Assembly: GCA_902492555.1 (NCBI GenBank)
Contig: CABUMH010000003.1
Coordinates: 6,893-70,892, forward strand
DNA length: 64,000 nt
Reading direction: 5' to 3'
Source: Eisenbergiella sp900555195
GTDB lineage: Bacteria > Bacillota > Clostridia > Lachnospirales > Lachnospiraceae
The translations under genes and the position numbers were made by a program. This document shows, in pieces, positions 24,628 through 32,671 of the stretch; the first letter of the stretch is position 1; each line of letters begins with the position of its first letter. The notes under the pieces are model-generated. The model was given only the letters and a program-made list of their open reading frames with translations. It had not been told where the DNA came from and made no database searches.

Positions 24628-25500
24628 TTAAAACATCCCGCCAAGGCTCTCAAGGGCCACATAGCAGATAATCGCGAGATACGTTAACAGGAAACACATC
24701 AGCATGGCAAAAGAAAAGACACGGATCTTGGGCGGGATCTTCTGGGCCTCGGCTTTCAGGCGCTGCAGTTCGATCTGCTTAAAGTCATGGGCCAGCATCT
24801 GGAAATAAACCGCACTGTCATCTCCACGCAGCACGCCGATCAGCCCCCGCACCACATCTGAAAGCATAGGGGAATTGAGCCGTGCTTCAAAACGTGTCAA
24901 AGCTGCCTCATAATTCGATGACCGCATATCGGCTAACAGGATGTCCAATTCCCCGGTCAGGGCTGGGCCTGCATTGGTTTTGAACCGTTCCAGCATCCCG
25001 ATCACGTTGCGGCTGGCTTTCAGTTCCTGCTCAATAGTCGCAACCATCCTCGGCAGTTCCCCCTCGATTTCCTCCCGTTTGGCTTTCAGCTTCTCGTCTG
25101 CCTTCTGGGTTTCCTTGAAGTAAAGAAGCACAGCCAGGATGACCACAATCGGCGACAAAAGAGGAAACAGAAACACACATGGGATAATCCCCAAAAGGAC
25201 AGCCCCTGCTTTCGTCAGGGCATAAGCCTGGTAAACTTCCGGTGTCAGGTTCATGCCGCTGGCCTTCAGCACATTTGCCATGCGCCCCCGCTTGTATTCA
25301 TCCATCCGGATATACTTCGCCAGCCGCACTGCCACCGTCATCAGCCCGGTTTCCACAGTTTTTGCAGCTTTCCGTTCCTGTTTCACCGTCCCCAGCATAG
25401 CCCTGGCCGCACCAATGGTGGGCAGCCGCAGGACTGCAGCCGACAAAAAGAACAGGCCCAGGGCCAGGAATACCCCAAATAAAAACAGTAATCCCATCAT
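24628..25500 (-). CDS. tadC: TadC-like pilus assembly platform protein
   Basis: A 290-residue type II secretion F-domain protein with an N-terminal membrane helix, a second hydrophobic pair near residues 95-130 (LLGIIPCVFLFPLLSPIVVI), a cytoplasmic GspF helical bundle (LPRMVATIEQELKASRNVIG) and a C-terminal helix (FAMLMCFLLTYLAIICYVAL). It forms the inner-membrane platform with TadB. The start is taken as ATG 25500 because AGGAGG then has normal spacing; GTG 25509 would overlap the TadB stop. Closest to TadC by order and size. Confidence 0.88.
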   Translation of the reverse strand: MMGLLFLFGVFLALGLFFLSAAVLRLPTIGAARAMLGTVKQERKAAKTVETGLMTVAVRLAKYIRMDEYKRGRMANVLKASGMNLTPEVYQAYALTKAGAVLLGIIPCVFLFPLLSPIVVILAVLLYFKETQKADEKLKAKREEIEGELPRMVATIEQELKASRNVIGMLERFKTNAGPALTGELDILLADMRSSNYEAALTRFEARLNSPMLSDVVRGLIGVLRGDDSAVYFQMLAHDFKQIELQRLKAEAQKIPPKIRVFSFAMLMCFLLTYLAIICYVALESLGGMF

Positions 25501-25505
25501 ACGGC

Positions 25506-26435
25506 TCACCTCCTGTATTCAATGGAGCGGGTTAATTTTACCACGAACCCTGCAGACACAAAGATCACCGCAGTAGTCACCGACAGGATGATCTGCCCCA
25601 GGGGCGTATGCATCAGCACATCGTACCAGTCCTGGTTTAACAGATACATAAGCGGGATGTTGCCGACCACGAAGATCACCATGATCAGGAATTCTTTCCT
25701 CGGCTCCGCAATCAGATATTCCAGTTCTGCATTGACGTTGCGCATGTCAGAGAGTTTTGCCACAATGGGTGTCAGGGTAGTTTTCAGGCTCCGGTCATGC
25801 TGGCAGTCACTTAAAGCGTCACACCATTCCCGGAATACCTCGTTATCAATCCGTCCCCGCATGGTGCGGAGGGCCGCCTCCACATCCGGGTTTACCAGTT
25901 TGATCTGCATCAGGAAATCCTGGAAGACCTTCGACACCGGTGGGTTTAAGTACGCGATGTTTTCTTCCACTGCCGTCACGATATCCTCGGTTCGTAGATA
26001 TGCGGTCGTAATAACGGAAAGCGCCGTTTCCAGTTCCGCTGACACATCCCGTTTATAGTGGCTGGCAGTTAATTTCACATACCAGAAAGGCAAGAACATG
26101 AACCCAATGGCCATGACTGGAGCCAGGAAGAAATTCCCAAGCAGGATTGCAAGAGAGCCACCCAGACAGAACAGTGCTAAGGCCACGGCACAAACCATGG
26201 AAAACCGGTTCCCGCGCCCCGTCATCTCCAGGACGGATTGTGCCTCCGTGATCTCCCTCCGGAGGATCCCCGCCTTTTTCCTTCCTGATGATTCCTTGAT
26301 GTCCTCACGGATGCTTTTCTTCGGCCGCAGTAAAAATGTAAACAGGCTGTCCGTAAATTCCACCGGCCGAAGCCCCAAAACCAGGAATGCCCCTACGATC
26401 ATTCCCGCGCAGGCCAGCAACTGGATTGCTGTCAT
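25506..26435 (-). CDS. tadB: TadB-like pilus assembly platform protein
   Basis: A 309-residue GspF-domain protein: N-terminal helix (AIQLLACAGMIVGAFLVLGL), a membrane pair near residues 80-115, the cytoplasmic F domain (ELETALSVITTAYLRTEDIV) and two C-terminal helices. It pairs with TadC as the platform on which the CpaF ATPase acts. Start ATG 26435 has AAAGGAGG and overlaps the CpaF stop by 4 bp, so the genes are translationally coupled. Confidence 0.88.
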   Translation of the reverse strand: MTAIQLLACAGMIVGAFLVLGLRPVEFTDSLFTFLLRPKKSIREDIKESSGRKKAGILRREITEAQSVLEMTGRGNRFSMVCAVALALFCLGGSLAILLGNFFLAPVMAIGFMFLPFWYVKLTASHYKRDVSAELETALSVITTAYLRTEDIVTAVEENIAYLNPPVSKVFQDFLMQIKLVNPDVEAALRTMRGRIDNEVFREWCDALSDCQHDRSLKTTLTPIVAKLSDMRNVNAELEYLIAEPRKEFLIMVIFVVGNIPLMYLLNQDWYDVLMHTPLGQIILSVTTAVIFVSAGFVVKLTRSIEYRR

Positions 26436-28114
26436 ACCGTCTGCACCTCCTTTCCTTCTTCAGGAACCGCAAGGAGTTTTTTCAGCATTTCCTGCGGCAT
26501 CCCATTTTCCATAAACCGGCGGGCGAGGCTGTCTGAAATAGCATTGACCTGCCTATGGCTGCCCGTGATGATAAATTTCCCGTCCTCCACCCGGTTTTCT
26601 GTGATCTGGTACTGGAACAGAGGCCGGAACACCCTGGTGCCGTCCGGCTGGATCTCGCATTCCATGATCTCCATCAGCCGCCGTTCCTTGTTCTCCAGCT
26701 GCTTGCAGAATGCCACAATCGGGTACGCCTCCGTCACAAAGCCCATCAAGGTTTCGTCGCTCATATCGACGGCCCGTTTGCATAAGGACACCATCCTTCG
26801 ATAAGTAGCATCGCAGCTCATGGAATGGATGGTGGTCACCACCGCCACACCGGTACGGGCTGCCTCCTGGGCCGCATTCGCTTCCGGCCCACGCATCTCG
26901 CCAACCACAATAATGTCCGGGTTAAACCGAAGCGCCATGTCCAGAAGGGCAATCTGGTCCACCCGCTGACGTTCATTTTCACTGTCGCGGGTCAGGGTAT
27001 GGATGACTGAGTTTACCACTTTCCCGTCCTTCCTCCGCACCAGCGCCAGTTCCCTGGAGCCGTTCTCAATGCTGTAGATCCGCTTGCTATCCGGGATCGT
27101 AGTAAGGAGCCACCCCAGTAGGGTGGTCTTGCCGGAGCTGGTCGCTCCCGCCACGCACACAGAAATCCCATAGCGGATACACTCGGAAAGGAAATCCAGC
27201 ATCTCATCGGTAGCGGTTCCGCCCCGGATGAAGTCCTCCTTTTTCATGCTCTGGGGATTGACGATCCGGATGGATGCCGCCACCCCTACATCCTCATCCA
27301 CGATAGGGGTCTTTAACACAGCGATACGAATATTTTTACTAAGATGCCCAAGGACACTGGGGCTGGCATCGTCTAACACCATGCCGGAAACATGCAGCAT
27401 GCGCCGGACCACGTTGATGGCGTGTTCCGGGCTGTCAAAGTGCTCATCCAGCTTTTTGGTTACCCCGCCGGAAAACTGTACCTCCACATCATCCCAGGCA
27501 TTCACGTCAATTTCCTCGATCCCTTCCCCATAGATATACTTGGTCAGGAAGCCGAACTCCGCCATCTCGGAATAGATGGCACTGATTAGTTCCTCTGTGG
27601 TCATACCCTGCACCGTAATCCGGTGGTCCTGGATGTATTTCCCCGCGAACCTGCGGATCTGGGATTTCGCTTCCTCACTGCCTGCCGCCGTCACCAGGCT
27701 GCTGTACTCTTTGGACAGGTACCCCTGAATCTCCCGGAGCACATCAGAAAATGCACGGCTTTCCTCCCCGGACGAAAAGAACAGGTCGTGGGTACGCAGG
27801 CTGCGGACAGGCCGTTTAGGTGGGACATATTCCTCTTCATCCGTCGCATCCCGCGGCGGTTCCTGTCCCTGTCTTGGTCCTGCTTCTTCCTGCTGTTGAT
27901 TGGAGTCTCCATCCATATCCGTCTCGGCTTCTGGCTGAACCTCCCATGCTCTGTTTCCGATTGGATCGTCTAGACCGATCTGTCGGTCTGTAAACCGATC
28001 CGGAGCATGCTCCAATGCCGGTTCGGATGCCGGCTCTATAGGGGCAGTTTCTTCCTGAACACTTTCGCCAAAACCCGCGTAAAATGCGGCTTTGCTCCGC
28101 CTTTCCCCTAACAT
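26432..28114 (-). CDS. cpaF: CpaF/TadA-type secretion ATPase (element copy)
   Basis: A 560-residue type II/IV secretion ATPase. Residues 1-110 are an acidic, Pro/Gln-rich linker absent from most CpaF proteins; the N-terminal domain follows, then Walker A GATSSGKT at 323-330, Asp box and Walker B (NPDIIVVGEMRGPEANAAQE) and a His box (VVTTIHSMS). It powers pilus assembly. Its linker and divergent sequence differ from the host copy at 51327-52571, so the two are not recent duplicates. Overlaps CpaE by 7 bp. Confidence 0.92.
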   Translation of the reverse strand: MLGERRSKAAFYAGFGESVQEETAPIEPASEPALEHAPDRFTDRQIGLDDPIGNRAWEVQPEAETDMDGDSNQQQEEAGPRQGQEPPRDATDEEEYVPPKRPVRSLRTHDLFFSSGEESRAFSDVLREIQGYLSKEYSSLVTAAGSEEAKSQIRRFAGKYIQDHRITVQGMTTEELISAIYSEMAEFGFLTKYIYGEGIEEIDVNAWDDVEVQFSGGVTKKLDEHFDSPEHAINVVRRMLHVSGMVLDDASPSVLGHLSKNIRIAVLKTPIVDEDVGVAASIRIVNPQSMKKEDFIRGGTATDEMLDFLSECIRYGISVCVAGATSSGKTTLLGWLLTTIPDSKRIYSIENGSRELALVRRKDGKVVNSVIHTLTRDSENERQRVDQIALLDMALRFNPDIIVVGEMRGPEANAAQEAARTGVAVVTTIHSMSCDATYRRMVSLCKRAVDMSDETLMGFVTEAYPIVAFCKQLENKERRLMEIMECEIQPDGTRVFRPLFQYQITENRVEDGKFIITGSHRQVNAISDSLARRFMENGMPQEMLKKLLAVPEEGKEVQTV

Positions 28115-28920
28115 CCGAACACCTCCCTTGTAATGGACTCGATGGATTTGCGGAATCCCCGGCTGTCCTTCAGGCTTAATTCCTTAAATAAGTTTCCCTC
28201 TAGCACTTGGGAAGCTACTTCTTCGGAATGGGGGATCTGGAATGCCACACTGCCCAGCACCTGTTCAATATGGCCGCTGGCCTCATTCGGCCGCACATTG
28301 CTGGCGACCTTGTACTGTTTTTCCGCATCCCATTTGTTTTCCCGAAGCAGGGGAAGCTGGCTGGACAGATAGCTGATGGACTTTAAATCACAATTCACCA
28401 GCCGGAGAACCGCGTCCGATTCCATAAGGGCAATGGCAGAAAGAATGTCATTGGCGATGTAACTGCCGCAGTCGATCACAATGTATGGGGCGATCTCCCG
28501 CAGGCAGGAAAGCAGTTCTTCCGCCTGGGTACGTTCATAGGGAGGGTAGGTGTATTCATTTTCCCCTTTCCGCATCCCCAAAATCGTCAGGTGGCGGAAC
28601 CGCTTATGGGTGATACAGTTATGCCGTACCAGGGATTCCGACACATGGGATGCCGCCAGGATACTGCCAAGGGAATGTTCTTCCTCCAGATCCCCCGGCG
28701 GGCAGATGCAGGGAAGCATCGGTGTGTTCATGTCGCAGAGAAGCAGCGCCACATCCCGTTTCTGTCCCGCAAGGCGTGCCGCCAGTTTCACGGCTACTGT
28801 GGTCTTGCCGGAGCCGGGGCTTCCCCAGACTGCCAGCATCTGGTTCTCATTTTCCGGTTCCCAGCCGGATCCGTCCTCGCTTGAGCCGCGGCTGAATATG
28901 CTGTTTTTTAAAAAGTTCAA
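28108..28920 (-). CDS. cpaE: CpaE-like ParA/MinD-type ATPase (element copy)
   Basis: A 270-residue ATPase with an intact P-loop (VWGSPGSGKTTVAVK, residues 32-46), a DMNTPMLP segment after strand 2 and VIDCGSYIANDI as the switch-like aspartate. CpaE/TadZ proteins place the Tad machine at the pole or membrane. It has no receiver-like N-terminal domain. It starts at TTG 28920 behind GGTGGGG, 3 bp after the CpaB gene, and ends inside the CpaF start. Confidence 0.82.
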   Translation of the reverse strand: MNFLKNSIFSRGSSEDGSGWEPENENQMLAVWGSPGSGKTTVAVKLAARLAGQKRDVALLLCDMNTPMLPCICPPGDLEEEHSLGSILAASHVSESLVRHNCITHKRFRHLTILGMRKGENEYTYPPYERTQAEELLSCLREIAPYIVIDCGSYIANDILSAIALMESDAVLRLVNCDLKSISYLSSQLPLLRENKWDAEKQYKVASNVRPNEASGHIEQVLGSVAFQIPHSEEVASQVLEGNLFKELSLKDSRGFRKSIESITREVFGC

Positions 28921-28923
28921 GGC

Positions 28924-29775
28924 TTACCCCACCTCGCTTTCCTCGGTTTCTGTGGCTTCACTTTCCAATGTTTCTTCCGTAGCAGTACTTTCCGTTTCTA
29001 CAGCTTCTCCGGAAGTATCTGCTTCCTCGACAGACTCTTCCTCCGGGGCATACAGTTCAGCCAGTACTGCCTCCTGTGCCGTGATAAATTCAGCAGCATT
29101 TTTCTGCTCACCGCGATATACCAGAGAAAGATGGACATCTCCGTCTGCCTCTAGCTCTGCAAGGATCATGGACTGTTCCGGCGTGACCAGCAAGGTAACC
29201 GTATCCGGAAGTTCCCGGTCCTCACCATCCGCGGTCTGTTCATCGGTATTGGCATCTGCTCCACTATTGGCTGTCACTGCGATCACTTCCACATACTTTA
29301 ATTCCGGCGGGATCACGGTCATGCCCTGCTTCTTATAATCCGGCGCAATCACAGAGACAATATCCCCGCTCTTTAACTTTCCGGAAAGGCCGCTTGCAAA
29401 AGATTTGACCGATACGGAAATTGCCTGTTTCTCGCCGGTCAGGTTATAAAGATATGCATTCTCAGCCGCCGGTTCATCCGCTATCTTGGAGGCAAGGATA
29501 TAATCTCCGGACGCCAGATCTGATACTGCAAACTTACCGATAACGATGTCTGTACTTCTTACCACATCCTCCGGCAGGTTGTAAGCACCAACCTCTACCG
29601 TCCTTACCATGTCCGACGTAATCTCTTCACCGGCCCGGATTTCTTTTACCACACGGACAATTTCTGTCTTATCGCTGATCGCTTTATTGAACAGCGGGGT
29701 AACTGCAAAGCAGATGACCAGGGAAAGGATAATGCAGATCACGCCGATTACCACCCTGTTTTTCAAAAAATTCAT
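28924..29775 (-). CDS. cpaB: CpaB/RcpC-like SAF-domain protein
   Basis: A 283-residue protein: an N-terminal membrane helix (VVIGVICIILSLVICFAV), a SAF domain (VKEIRAGEEITSDMVRTVEV), a second beta domain (GKLKSGDIVSVIAPDYKK) and an acidic, Thr/Glu-rich tail of about 50 residues. CpaB/RcpC proteins stabilise the Tad pilus at the cell envelope. Start ATG 29775 follows AGGAGGATCGGCAT. A terminator hairpin lies just upstream, making this the first gene of the main Tad block. Confidence 0.85.
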   Translation of the reverse strand: MNFLKNRVVIGVICIILSLVICFAVTPLFNKAISDKTEIVRVVKEIRAGEEITSDMVRTVEVGAYNLPEDVVRSTDIVIGKFAVSDLASGDYILASKIADEPAAENAYLYNLTGEKQAISVSVKSFASGLSGKLKSGDIVSVIAPDYKKQGMTVIPPELKYVEVIAVTANSGADANTDEQTADGEDRELPDTVTLLVTPEQSMILAELEADGDVHLSLVYRGEQKNAAEFITAQEAVLAELYAPEEESVEEADTSGEAVETESTATEETLESEATETEESEVG

Positions 29776-29790
29776 ATGCCGATCCTCCTA

Positions 29791-29826
29791 TAAAAGATAG
29801 GGCGGGCCTTTCCTGCTTGCCCGCCC
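29791..29826 (-). terminator. Hairpin with weak U-run before cpaB
   Basis: On the minus strand GGGCGGGC (29826-29819) pairs with GCCCGCCC (29807-29800), followed by TATCTTTTAT. The cpaB ribosome binding site follows directly. Confidence 0.55.
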
Positions 29827-29838
29827 ATCCAGTTTTAA

Positions 29839-29928
29839 CTAAATATATCTCTTACGGCGATACAGGACAGCCGCAAGGACGGCTGCCGGTACCACAGCAC
29901 AAACAGCAATGATGATCTTTTTCTTCAT
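29839..29928 (-). CDS. Very small single-pass membrane protein (29 residues)
   Basis: MKKKIIIAVCAVVPAAVLAAV followed by LYRRKRYI: one membrane helix between basic ends. Its ATG overlaps the stop of the prepilin peptidase gene (ATGA) and GGGAGGAATGATTCG provides the ribosome binding site, so it is translationally coupled. Function unknown; the length, basic ends and place inside the Tad cluster suggest a small subunit or regulator of the pilus machine. It would be missed by usual length cut-offs. Confidence 0.6.
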   Translation of the reverse strand: MKKKIIIAVCAVVPAAVLAAVLYRRKRYI

Positions 29929-30383
29929 CGAATCATTCCTCCCATTTTCATAAAATAGGCACAGATACATCCCATAGCAAGGAACGGGCCTACCGGGAAC
30001 GAGGAGCATGCTCCCGTCCCATGGATTCTTTTCCATAAAAGAATGGTGGTCCCAAGCAGGATAAAACCCATAAGCCCGATGACCGATGCTGTAAGGGCTG
30101 CGGGAAGCCCCAGCACCAGGCCCGTGCTTCCCGCCAGTTTCACATCCCCGCCTCCAATCCCGTCGTCCCGGCCACAGCACAAGGCAACGGCCAGATAAGG
30201 AACCATGCACAGGATCCCGGCCAGATGTCCCGGCGAAAAATCCAGAAATGCCAGTACAGCAATCCCGGCCTGCAGGACATCCGGAATCTTCCGGTACTGG
30301 ATGTCACAAACGGATACTGCAAACAGCAAAATCAGGAATAAGATGCCTTGCAGGAGTACTGCCGGATTAGCCGGCATAGTCAA
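29925..30383 (-). CDS. cpaA: A24-family prepilin peptidase (TadV/CpaA-like)
   Basis: A 152-residue membrane peptidase with about five helices. The two catalytic aspartates of the A24 family are seen in VCDIQYRKIPD near the start and in GIGGGDVKL (GxGD motif). It would cleave the leader of the element's Flp-like pilin and pseudopilins. The start is TTG 30383 (GGAAG 6 bases upstream) or ATG 30377; both overlap the end of the pilin gene. Short, as usual for TadV. Confidence 0.88.
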   Translation of the reverse strand: MTMPANPAVLLQGILFLILLFAVSVCDIQYRKIPDVLQAGIAVLAFLDFSPGHLAGILCMVPYLAVALCCGRDDGIGGGDVKLAGSTGLVLGLPAALTASVIGLMGFILLGTTILLWKRIHGTGACSSFPVGPFLAMGCICAYFMKMGGMIR

Positions 30384-30606
30384 ACATTTCTTCCACTCGT
30401 TCTACCAGAGTCGGAAGAACCGTGTCATTGAACAGGGCATAAAGGCCGGCCAGAAGCAGTGCACCGAGCACAACGGCAATCAGGATCTTCACAGCCGTAT
30501 CCACATATCCCTCACCGGAAGGCTCCATGAGCTTCCACTTTGCCTGCAGGGCCTTCATAGCAACAGCGGCACGGATCTTTTCCATCTGGTTTTTCATCTT
30601 CTTCAT
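30367..30606 (-). CDS. Flp-like pilin (DUF6133-like)
   Basis: A 79-residue protein with a basic helical leader (about 30 residues), the junction SGEGYVDTAVKI, and one membrane helix (ILIAVVLGALLLAGLYALFN), then a short C-terminal segment (VEEMFDYAG). The GEGY(V)D sequence just before the helix resembles the G-E processing site of type IVb prepilins, so it is probably the major pilin; this fits the adjacent A24 peptidase. I recall the family as DUF6133. Start ATG 30606 follows GGAGGAAAAATCAT. Confidence 0.82.
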   Translation of the reverse strand: MKKMKNQMEKIRAAVAMKALQAKWKLMEPSGEGYVDTAVKILIAVVLGALLLAGLYALFNDTVLPTLVERVEEMFDYAG

Positions 30607-30644
30607 ATGATTTTTCCTCCATAACATTTCAAATTTTTGTTTTC

Positions 30645-30992
30645 TTACATTCCGGACATTTGCTGTCCGGCTTTCGGCGCTTCCTTCTGGGTGGGAGCCG
30701 CCTGGGGTACCGGCGCTGCCTGCGCCATGGTAAGGGCCTGATGGTAAGCATCCAGGACAGCGCTGTGAAGTTCATTCCGAAATTCCGCCGTTACCGGAAA
30801 ACAGATGTCCTTATAGCCATCCTGAGTTTTACGGCTTGGCATGGAGACGAACAGGCCGTCTTTCCCTCCTTCGACAATTTTGATTCCCCGGATGCCTAAG
30901 CACCCGTCGATGGTTGCGGATGCGTAGGCCCTTGTCCCACCCGCGGCTCCGGGCGGGTACATGGATGTGATACGGACTTCCAAAGCGGGCAT
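30645..30992 (-). CDS. spoVG: SpoVG-family protein
   Basis: A 115-residue protein whose first 85 residues match SpoVG (LEVRITSMYPPG, ASATIDGCLGIRGIKIVEG, then LFVSMPSRKTQDGYKDICFP); the tail is Ala/Pro-rich. SpoVG proteins bind nucleic acids and regulate sporulation and envelope genes; copies on conjugative elements probably control element or host genes. Start ATG 30992 with AAAGGAGGAAAACAC. It follows a strong terminator and precedes the pilin gene, so it may be the first gene of the Tad transcript. Confidence 0.9.
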   Translation of the reverse strand: MPALEVRITSMYPPGAAGGTRAYASATIDGCLGIRGIKIVEGGKDGLFVSMPSRKTQDGYKDICFPVTAEFRNELHSAVLDAYHQALTMAQAAPVPQAAPTQKEAPKAGQQMSGM

Positions 30993-31054
30993 GTGTTTTC
31001 CTCCTTTTCTTCTGCCTTTTCATTGAACATGTTTCCTTTCTGCATTTATCCAGC

Positions 31055-31080
31055 AAAAAACAGACGGTGTGAACCGTCTG
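31055..31080 (-). terminator. Intrinsic terminator between the YodL-like gene and spoVG
   Basis: On the minus strand CAGACGGT-TCAC-ACCGTCTG (31080-31061) is a perfect 8-bp stem followed by six T (31060-31055). It starts directly at the stop codon of the YodL-like gene. Confidence 0.85.
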
Positions 31081-31644
31081 CTAAAGCTGCATGGTATGGG
31101 TATGGATTGGCTCCTGCACCGGCTGGGAAAATTCCACCTGCTGGAACCCTCTCCGGTCCACATAATAAAAGGAGCTTCCCTGGCTGTCATACAGTTCAAT
31201 CACATCACTGATGGACATCGGATAACCGGTAAAGCCCGATGGATTCTGGTCGCGGAACTTCAGGTACAGGGATTCCAGGTCGTTGGTATCTGCTGCACCG
31301 TCATATACCCTTTCATAATTGGAAAGGTCCGGCGGTCCAAAGTTTCGGTGCAGTTCCTCAAACGGGATAAATTTTATCCGGATATCCACATCGGGCCTAA
31401 GCTGCCACACCCGCACATTTTTGAGTGCCGCCTGCCGGATCCCTGCCTCTTTCGGGGCATTCATGAGACGGTCATAGATCCCATCCATCCACTTAATATC
31501 CTGGATGTTTTTCTGCTTCTCCAGAAAATCCACAAGCTCCAGACCCTGGAACATCGGATCTGCCACGGCCTGCCCTCCTGTAACCTGCCCGACACGGCTC
31601 CCATAGTACATAATAATGCCATTTTCGATATAAATCGGTTTCAT
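31081..31644 (-). CDS. YodL-domain protein
   Basis: A 187-residue protein with the YodL-type domain in its C-terminal two thirds: RVWQLRPDVDIRIKFIPFEE, DLESLYLKFRDQNPSGFTGY, PMSISDVIEL and SSFYYVDRRGFQQVEF. The N-terminal part is unassigned. YodL domains are common on clostridial conjugative elements; their function is not known. Start ATG 31644 is chosen for GGGAG 9 bases upstream (an ATG at 31653 abuts the site). A terminator follows its stop. Confidence 0.82.
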   Translation of the reverse strand: MKPIYIENGIIMYYGSRVGQVTGGQAVADPMFQGLELVDFLEKQKNIQDIKWMDGIYDRLMNAPKEAGIRQAALKNVRVWQLRPDVDIRIKFIPFEELHRNFGPPDLSNYERVYDGAADTNDLESLYLKFRDQNPSGFTGYPMSISDVIELYDSQGSSFYYVDRRGFQQVEFSQPVQEPIHTHTMQL

Positions 31645-31659
31645 GCCTCTCATCTCCCT

Positions 31660-32226
31660 TTAAGCCATAGTCATCCCTCCGTCCGGTCCGTGTTCCCGAT
31701 AACACTCCCGCAGGGCCTGCTCATCCGGGAACACCATCTTTCCTTCCACAATTTCCATCACGGCAAAATCGTCACGGTCACAGATCAGGACCCGGTGCTG
31801 ATAGTCTTTCTGCATTTCCACATAATCTTTGACCTCTTCCGGGCTGCACAGCCACACGCCGGAAGCATACCGGCCGTCCGGCAGGAAACTGTACCCGGAA
31901 TACTCCGGTGTGTGGGTATCCAGATCCGCCGCTCCAATAGGCCGGATTTGGGAGAGCTGGAGCTTGGCTTCATCTGGCAAAAGTTCCGGCTTTAGTGTGC
32001 CAACGACATCCCTGCGGCTACACCGGCAGCGTTCCCCGTCTGACAGGGAAACCAAAAACACATCCCCTTGTTGGGTTTCAGGACCTGCACCGGTACCTCC
32101 CATACAGAAAAAAAGCTGCCCATGCTTCCTGAAGGGCAACGCTGAATCAGCAAGTAACACCACCCTGTTCTCAATAGAGAAACCGTACCCTGTCTCCCTA
32201 CAGTCCTCTGGCCGAAATCGGATCAT
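31660..32226 (-). CDS. Uncharacterised conjugative-element protein
   Basis: A 188-residue soluble protein with an N-terminal beta-rich half (FSIENRVVLLADSALPFRKH, then QQGDVFLVSLSDGERCRCSR) and a helical C-terminal half. Two Cys residues lie close together (RCRCSR), but there is no full metal motif. No family recognised. Start ATG 32226 follows GGAGGGGTGACCC; it is 3 bp downstream of the AbrB-like gene and 15 bp before the YodL-like gene. Confidence 0.65.
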   Translation of the reverse strand: MIRFRPEDCRETGYGFSIENRVVLLADSALPFRKHGQLFFCMGGTGAGPETQQGDVFLVSLSDGERCRCSRRDVVGTLKPELLPDEAKLQLSQIRPIGAADLDTHTPEYSGYSFLPDGRYASGVWLCSPEEVKDYVEMQKDYQHRVLICDRDDFAVMEIVEGKMVFPDEQALRECYREHGPDGGMTMA

Positions 32227-32229
32227 GGG

Positions 32230-32511
32230 TCACCCCTCCTTTTTCTGGAGCAGGGCGCTCAGTTCCCCGATCAGTTCCACCCGGACTGCATCCGGCATCG
32301 ATTTGAAAGCAGCACGCACATAGGCTTCCACCGCCTCTGGCGACTGGTCACCGGCCTCCACCACATCCACTTTACGGACTGTGACTTTGCCGTCCGTAAG
32401 CCCCAGCCGCACAATATCCCCATACTCCAATTTGGCTGCATCCCGCAGGCTTTTGGGAATCAGCACACGTCCTTTCCCATCCACCAGCTTATAAATCGGT
32501 TTATTCTTCAA
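32230..32511 (-). CDS. AbrB/SpoVT-domain transcriptional regulator
   Basis: A 93-residue protein with an N-terminal swapped-hairpin AbrB domain: IYKLVDGKGRVLIPKSLRDA, then YGDIVRLGLTDGKVTVRKVD, followed by a helical tail. Such proteins are DNA-binding transition-state or antitoxin-type regulators. It starts with TTG 32511 behind GGAGGATACT; no other start fits the conserved N-terminus. It overlaps the preceding small gene by 11 bp, so the two are co-translated. No toxin gene is adjacent. Confidence 0.8.
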   Translation of the reverse strand: MKNKPIYKLVDGKGRVLIPKSLRDAAKLEYGDIVRLGLTDGKVTVRKVDVVEAGDQSPEAVEAYVRAAFKSMPDAVRVELIGELSALLQKKEG

Positions 32512-32671
32512 AGTATCCTCCTTCCTCCAGCGCCTGTTTTACATCCTCAAACGGAATCCCCAGTTCTTCCAAAAGTCCCAGGATCGGATGCATGGCAGTT
32601 TTCACCGTATCCGGCATCTCTGTCGTAGCCAAGGGTAGGCCTGTTCCTTCTTCCTTTTCTGTCAGGTTCAT
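32501..32671 (-). CDS. Small acidic protein (56 residues)
   Basis: An open frame starting at ATG 32671, which overlaps the methyltransferase stop (ATGA), and ending at 32501 inside the start of the AbrB-like gene. The product (MNLTEKEEGTG... then LGLLEELGIPFEDVKQALEE) is acidic with one amphipathic helix. Coupling to both neighbours makes it likely real. No family recognised; such small genes are easily missed. Confidence 0.55.
   Translation of the reverse strand: MNLTEKEEGTGLPLATTEMPDTVKTAMHPILGLLEELGIPFEDVKQALEEGGYFEE

Noticed and set aside
32230..32671. Toxin-antitoxin pair (AbrB-like protein with the 56-residue protein)
   Set aside because: The small protein is acidic and lacks any toxin motif, and both genes are embedded in a longer operon.
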